From NCBI GenBank assembly GCA_022826505.1, contig JAJDUQ010000009.1:17242-81241 (forward strand): 64,000 nucleotides of DNA, read 5' to 3'. The DNA comes from Gammaproteobacteria bacterium (lineage in GTDB: Bacteria; Pseudomonadota; Gammaproteobacteria; HK1). The first letter of the stretch is position 1. The number at the start of each line of letters is the position of its first letter. Shown in pieces: positions 60,196 through 64,000 of this stretch. Made by a program: the position numbers and the translations under genes. The notes under the pieces were generated by a model. The model made no database searches. It was not told the DNA's origin and saw only the letters and a list, made by a program, of their open reading frames with translations.

Positions 60196-61218
60196 GTGTC
60201 TCGAGACATGATCCACGGCTCCGGCGCCGGGCCGCCGACCGAAGAGGTCGTCCTGTCGGTTCAGGGTCTGCGGACCTGGTTCGACACGCCGAACGGTGTG
60301 GTCAAGGCCGTCGACGACGTGAGCTTCGAGCTTCGCCGCGGCGATGTCCTCGCGATCGTGGGCGAGTCGGGGTCGGGGAAGAGCGTCACCGCGCAGTCGC
60401 TCATGAAGCTCGTCTCCCGGCCGCCCGGCCGCTATGCGGGCGGTGCGGTGCGGATGGACGGCGAGGATCTGCTGTCGCTCGGCGAACGGTCGCTCGAAGA
60501 GATCCGGGGCAAGCGGATCTCGATGATCTTCCAGAGCCCGCGCGCCGTGCTCAATCCGTCGTTCACGGTGTCGGCCCAGATGGTCGAGACCGTGAGACGC
60601 CACGACCCCGCGGTCTCGAAGGAGGAGGCGCGGACGCGCGCCCTCGCCCTGCTTCGCGCCGTGGACTTCCCCGACCCGATCCGCGTTGCCGCCTGCTATC
60701 CGCACCAGATGAGCGGGGGCATGTGCCAGCGCGTCGGCATCGCCCTCTCCCTCGCGTGCGAGCCGCAGGTGCTGATCGCGGACGAGCCGACCACGGCGCT
60801 CGACGTGCTGGTTCAGTCCACCATCCTCCTCCTCCTCAAGCGCACCTATCTCGCGCAGGGCATCCCCATCGTGCTCATTACCCACGACTTCGGCGTCGTG
60901 CGGGCGATCGCCACGCGCGTCATCGTGATGTACGCGGGAAAGATCCAGGAGGAAGGACCGGTGGACGCGGTGCTGGCCGAGCCTCGGCACCCCTATACCC
61001 GCGTGCTCATCGACTCCGTTCCCAGGGCCGGACACGCGGAGCAGCGGTTGTTCCAGATAGAAGGGCAGCCTCCGGACCTGTCGCGCCTCCCCCCTGGATG
61101 CAGCTTCGCCGAGCGTTGCGCGTTCGTGACCGCGAGATGCCGGGCCGAAGCGCCGGCCCTTCGCCGGTCCTCGAACGGCTCGCTGGTTCGCTGTCACCTC
61201 GTCGCCCCCGAAGGTTGA
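60196..61218 (+). CDS. Dipeptide ABC transporter ATP-binding protein (DppD-like)
   Basis: [28 protein letters not shown]-terminal Cys cluster CSFAERCAF. Confidence 0.9.
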   Translation: MSRDMIHGSGAGPPTEEVVLSVQGLRTWFDTPNGVVKAVDDVSFELRRGDVLAIVGESGSGKSVTAQSLMKLVSRPPGRYAGGAVRMDGEDLLSLGERSLEEIRGKRISMIFQSPRAVLNPSFTVSAQMVETVRRHDPAVSKEEARTRALALLRAVDFPDPIRVAACYPHQMSGGMCQRVGIALSLACEPQVLIADEPTTALDVLVQSTILLLLKRTYLAQGIPIVLITHDFGVVRAIATRVIVMYAGKIQEEGPVDAVLAEPRHPYTRVLIDSVPRAGHAEQRLFQIEGQPPDLSRLPPGCSFAERCAFVTARCRAEAPALRRSSNGSLVRCHLVAPEG

Positions 61219-61228
61219 CGCGACGACG

Positions 61229-62281
61229 ATGGCTGCGCCTCTCATCGAAGTACGGGGCCTGTGCAAGCGCTTCCCCATCCGTGAAGGGCTGCTCGTTCGC
61301 AGGACGACCGGCGAGGTCGTGGCGGTCGACGACGTGAGCTTCGACATTCCGGCCGGCGCCACCCTCGGCTGCGTCGGGGGCTCCGGCTCCGGCAAGTCCA
61401 CGCTCGGTCGCCTGATCCTGAATCTGATTGCACCCGATTCCGGCTCGGTGCGCCTCGACGGCGCCGAGCTCGTCGGACTGACCCCGGCCGAGATGAGGCC
61501 CCACCGGCGCGACATGCAGATTGTCTTTCAGGACCCGCTCCACTCGCTGAACCCCCGGAGAACGGTGGCCGAGAACATCGCCCGCCCCCTCCTGAACTTC
61601 GACGAGGCGTCGCCGCGCGCTGCGGCGCGGGTGCGCGAGCTCCTCGACATCGTCGGGCTCGAGCCGGCTCACGCGAACCGGTATCCGCACGAATTCAGCG
61701 GTGGCCAGTGCCAGCGCATCGCGATCGCGCGAGCGCTCGCGCTCAATCCGCGGTTCCTGTTTCTCGACGAGCCGGTCTCGGCCCTCGACGTCTCCATCCA
61801 GGCGCAGATCCTCAATCTGCTGAAGGACCTGCAGGCGGCCTTCGATCTGACCTACCTGTTCGTGGCCCACGATCTCGAGATCGTCCGGTACTTCTCCGAC
61901 CGGATGATCGTCCTCCATCACGGGCGCATCGTCGAAACGGGCGAGAGCGAAGCGGTCTACCGCAACGCGAGGCATCCCTACTCCCGGACTCTTCTCGAAT
62001 CGGTCCTGAGCATCGACGGCGACGATTCCTGGGAGCGGGCGGCGGCGCGGATGGGGGCGCTGGCCGGCGACGAGGATCGGGAGCGCGCGCTGCGCGCCGC
62101 CGCCTCGGCGCGCGAGGGATGCATCCATGCCGAAAGCTGCGCGGAGGTGTTCGCGCCCTGCCGCGGCACGCGGCCGCCGCTGCGGGAGGTCGAGCCCGGG
62201 CACGCCGTCGCCTGCCATCTCTTCGACTCCGGCGGAGCGAGCCCCGGCGCCGACCCGCCGGCAGGCGCCGCGCCGGATTAG
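61229..62281 (+). CDS. Dipeptide ABC transporter ATP-binding protein (DppF-like)
   Basis: GGSGSGKSTLGRLIL, FSGGQCQRIAIARAL, EPVSALDVSIQAQILNLL. Confidence 0.9.
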   Translation: MAAPLIEVRGLCKRFPIREGLLVRRTTGEVVAVDDVSFDIPAGATLGCVGGSGSGKSTLGRLILNLIAPDSGSVRLDGAELVGLTPAEMRPHRRDMQIVFQDPLHSLNPRRTVAENIARPLLNFDEASPRAAARVRELLDIVGLEPAHANRYPHEFSGGQCQRIAIARALALNPRFLFLDEPVSALDVSIQAQILNLLKDLQAAFDLTYLFVAHDLEIVRYFSDRMIVLHHGRIVETGESEAVYRNARHPYSRTLLESVLSIDGDDSWERAAARMGALAGDEDRERALRAAASAREGCIHAESCAEVFAPCRGTRPPLREVEPGHAVACHLFDSGGASPGADPPAGAAPD

Positions 62282-62327
62282 GCGAGACCGGACGGAGCGC
62301 GTCGGGCTCCGGATCGCCGGCGCCGAA

Positions 62328-63845
62328 TCAGGGGGTCATGGGCCCCGCCCATCGTTGCAGACCGACGTTGCGCGCGGCCGCGCGGAGGTACATCTCCCGG
62401 TAGTAGGGGTGGAGCTCCGCAGCCGCCGCGGCCGTCACGGCGAGCTCGCGCCGATGTTCGGGAACGAGCGCTCGCACCTCCCGCTTCAGGGCCTCCTCGT
62501 CGACGGTGAGGACTCGCCCGTTCCTGGCGACGACCCGGCCGGCGACCATGGTCATCACCACCGAAGAGCCGTTCTCGCAGAAGACGAGCTGCCGGCGCAG
62601 ATCGTTGAGCGGAGTGAACGCGATGGTGTCGAGGTCGACCAGGATGATGTCGGCCTCCCGGCCGGGAGTGAGAGCGCCGACCCGTCCGTCGAGCCCCATG
62701 CCGCGCGCCCCGCCTCGGGTCAGGCACCACAGAAGCTCCGGCGCGGTCGGCCAGTTCCGGTACTCGGGATCGGTGACCTTGTGGATGAGCCCCGCCGCCT
62801 TGGCCACGCCCCACATGTTGGCGGTGTCGTCGACCGAGGCCTCGTCGGTGCCGAGGCAGATGGGAACGCCCGCCGACCGGAGCCGCCGGAACGGCATGAT
62901 GCCGCTCCCGATCTTCTGATTGCTGACGGGGTTGTGGGCGACGGTGCAGCCCGAGGCGGCGAGGATCTCGATGTCCTCGTCGTCGACCCAGATGGCGTGG
63001 ATCACCATCATCCGCGGGGTCAGGACGCCGGCGTCGCGCACGTAGCGAACGAGCGACTTCCCGTGCTTCTCCTCGCCGAGGACCCGTTGCAGCCTGGTTT
63101 CGAGGATGTGGACGTCGTAAGGAATGCTGTGCCGTTCGCTGAGCTCCGAAAGGGCCTGCAGGTACTCGATCGTGACGCGCTGGGGCGCCGAGCAGGAGAC
63201 GGCCGTACCGAGCCGACCGTCGCAGGCTCCGTTCCAGCGCTCGATGAACCCGGTGTAGAGCTCGGTCAGCTCCTCGGTCGTCTGCCGGGGCGTCTCGTCC
63301 ATGCGCCGGCGGATGGCCTCCGGGAGGATGTCGCGAAGAAAGGGGTACTTCTCGTACTCCACCACATTGGGCTGGTCGATGGTCACCACCGCGCGCATGC
63401 CGCTGTCGACGTACGCCTTCATCAGCCCGTCGATGGCCTCGGAGGTCGCGCGCGGGTTGTAGAAGGCGTCGTCGTGAACGGCGGTCACGCCGAGCTTCAG
63501 CATCTCGACCGCGCCCAGCATGGTGCGCACGAAATTGAGATGCGGCGAAGGCGGCTCGTCGCTGAAGGGCGGGACCTCGTAGAGCATGAAGATCTCGAGC
63601 GGGGCATCGTCGGTCGCGCCCTTGAGGAAGTTGCCGGGCGAGTGGAAGTGGCCGTTGACGAGTCCCGGCATGGCAAGCAGATTGTCGGCTTCGATGACCT
63701 CGAGATCCTGCGCTTCGTTCGCCAGGTCGAGGTCCGGCCCGAGGTCGACGATCCGGGTGCCTCGAACGAGGATGTCCGCCCGCGGGTACTCCGTGTCGTC
63801 GTCGTCCATCGTGAGGACGCGGGCGTTTCGTATCAGGATTGACAT
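62328..63845 (-). CDS. Amidohydrolase family protein (ATZ/TRZ-like)
   Basis: GLVNGHFHSPGNFLKG metal-binding HxH, VAHNPVSNQKIGSGIMPF, LGTDEASVDDTANM, PGREADIILVDL. Confidence 0.9.
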   Translation of the reverse strand: MSILIRNARVLTMDDDDTEYPRADILVRGTRIVDLGPDLDLANEAQDLEVIEADNLLAMPGLVNGHFHSPGNFLKGATDDAPLEIFMLYEVPPFSDEPPSPHLNFVRTMLGAVEMLKLGVTAVHDDAFYNPRATSEAIDGLMKAYVDSGMRAVVTIDQPNVVEYEKYPFLRDILPEAIRRRMDETPRQTTEELTELYTGFIERWNGACDGRLGTAVSCSAPQRVTIEYLQALSELSERHSIPYDVHILETRLQRVLGEEKHGKSLVRYVRDAGVLTPRMMVIHAIWVDDEDIEILAASGCTVAHNPVSNQKIGSGIMPFRRLRSAGVPICLGTDEASVDDTANMWGVAKAAGLIHKVTDPEYRNWPTAPELLWCLTRGGARGMGLDGRVGALTPGREADIILVDLDTIAFTPLNDLRRQLVFCENGSSVVMTMVAGRVVARNGRVLTVDEEALKREVRALVPEHRRELAVTAAAAAELHPYYREMYLRAAARNVGLQRWAGPMTP

Positions 63846-63865
63846 GGTTGCCTCGATCACCTAAC

Positions 63866-64000
63866 CCATCTTTATCATGCTCTGCACGAATATTCTAATT
63901 TTCAGGGGGTTACGGCGTTTGAGAAGTGTGTGTGGCACTACAAACGCATCTTGGGGGGTGCTACACGATGGTCTTGCGGATGCCTCCGGGTTCGGGGTCG
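63866..64000 (-). mobile_element. Possible edge of an insertion sequence; minus-strand ORF ending ...DPEPGGIRKTIV* enters from beyond the window
   Basis: AT-rich non-coding stretch next to a short ORF tail; IS1634-like appearance only by general impression. Confidence 0.2.

Noticed and set aside
57351-60209. 952-aa minus ORF
   Set aside because: Only the C-terminal amidohydrolase part is credible; the rest is antisense to integrases and the hairpin tract.

Overview
64 kb of high-GC bacterial DNA, mostly metabolic and accessory genes. Readable blocks, left to right: an SDR/CysQ/quinone-oxidoreductase run; a minus-strand amino-acid block (two tandem Asp/Glu-racemase paralogs, a MIO-type ammonia-lyase, an ornithine-cyclodeaminase homolog); a dipeptide-type ABC transporter whose two ATPases are fused; an MttB-family methyltransferase without in-frame TAG; Uma2, RecD2, a UMF1-type MFS transporter, an AGCS symporter; a junkyard of truncated genes (22.4-25.0 kb: P450 3' end, Mu-like phage pieces, hicB plus truncated hicA, histidine-kinase 3' end, REP-like palindromes); Rieske oxygenase, PLP decarboxylase, OsmC, ADP-forming acyl-CoA synthetase, sterol-desaturase-type hydroxylase, GntR regulator, TRAP transporter; three PhyH-type and one TauD-type dioxygenase; a selenium-related block; enoyl-CoA hydratase and class-IV aminotransferase; a lower-GC island; an integrase remnant pair followed by a strongly hairpinned non-coding tract; DppD/DppF and an amidohydrolase. 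Main results: (1) ORFs 43144-43608 and 43627-44316 are in the same frame, separated by one TGA in a U-P-N-C (UxxC) context with a hairpin just downstream, so they are probably one GrdB/PrdB-like selenoprotein. (2) 47.5-53.5 kb resembles a selenoneine (senABC) locus in a divergent arrangement, with an NDH2-SelD fusion and an embedded DMSP-lyase-type cupin. (3) About 59.54-59.93 kb is a dense series of perfect hairpins downstream of a catalytically damaged tyrosine recombinase, a candidate unannotated structured RNA. No tools were run; family names are by motif recognition only.
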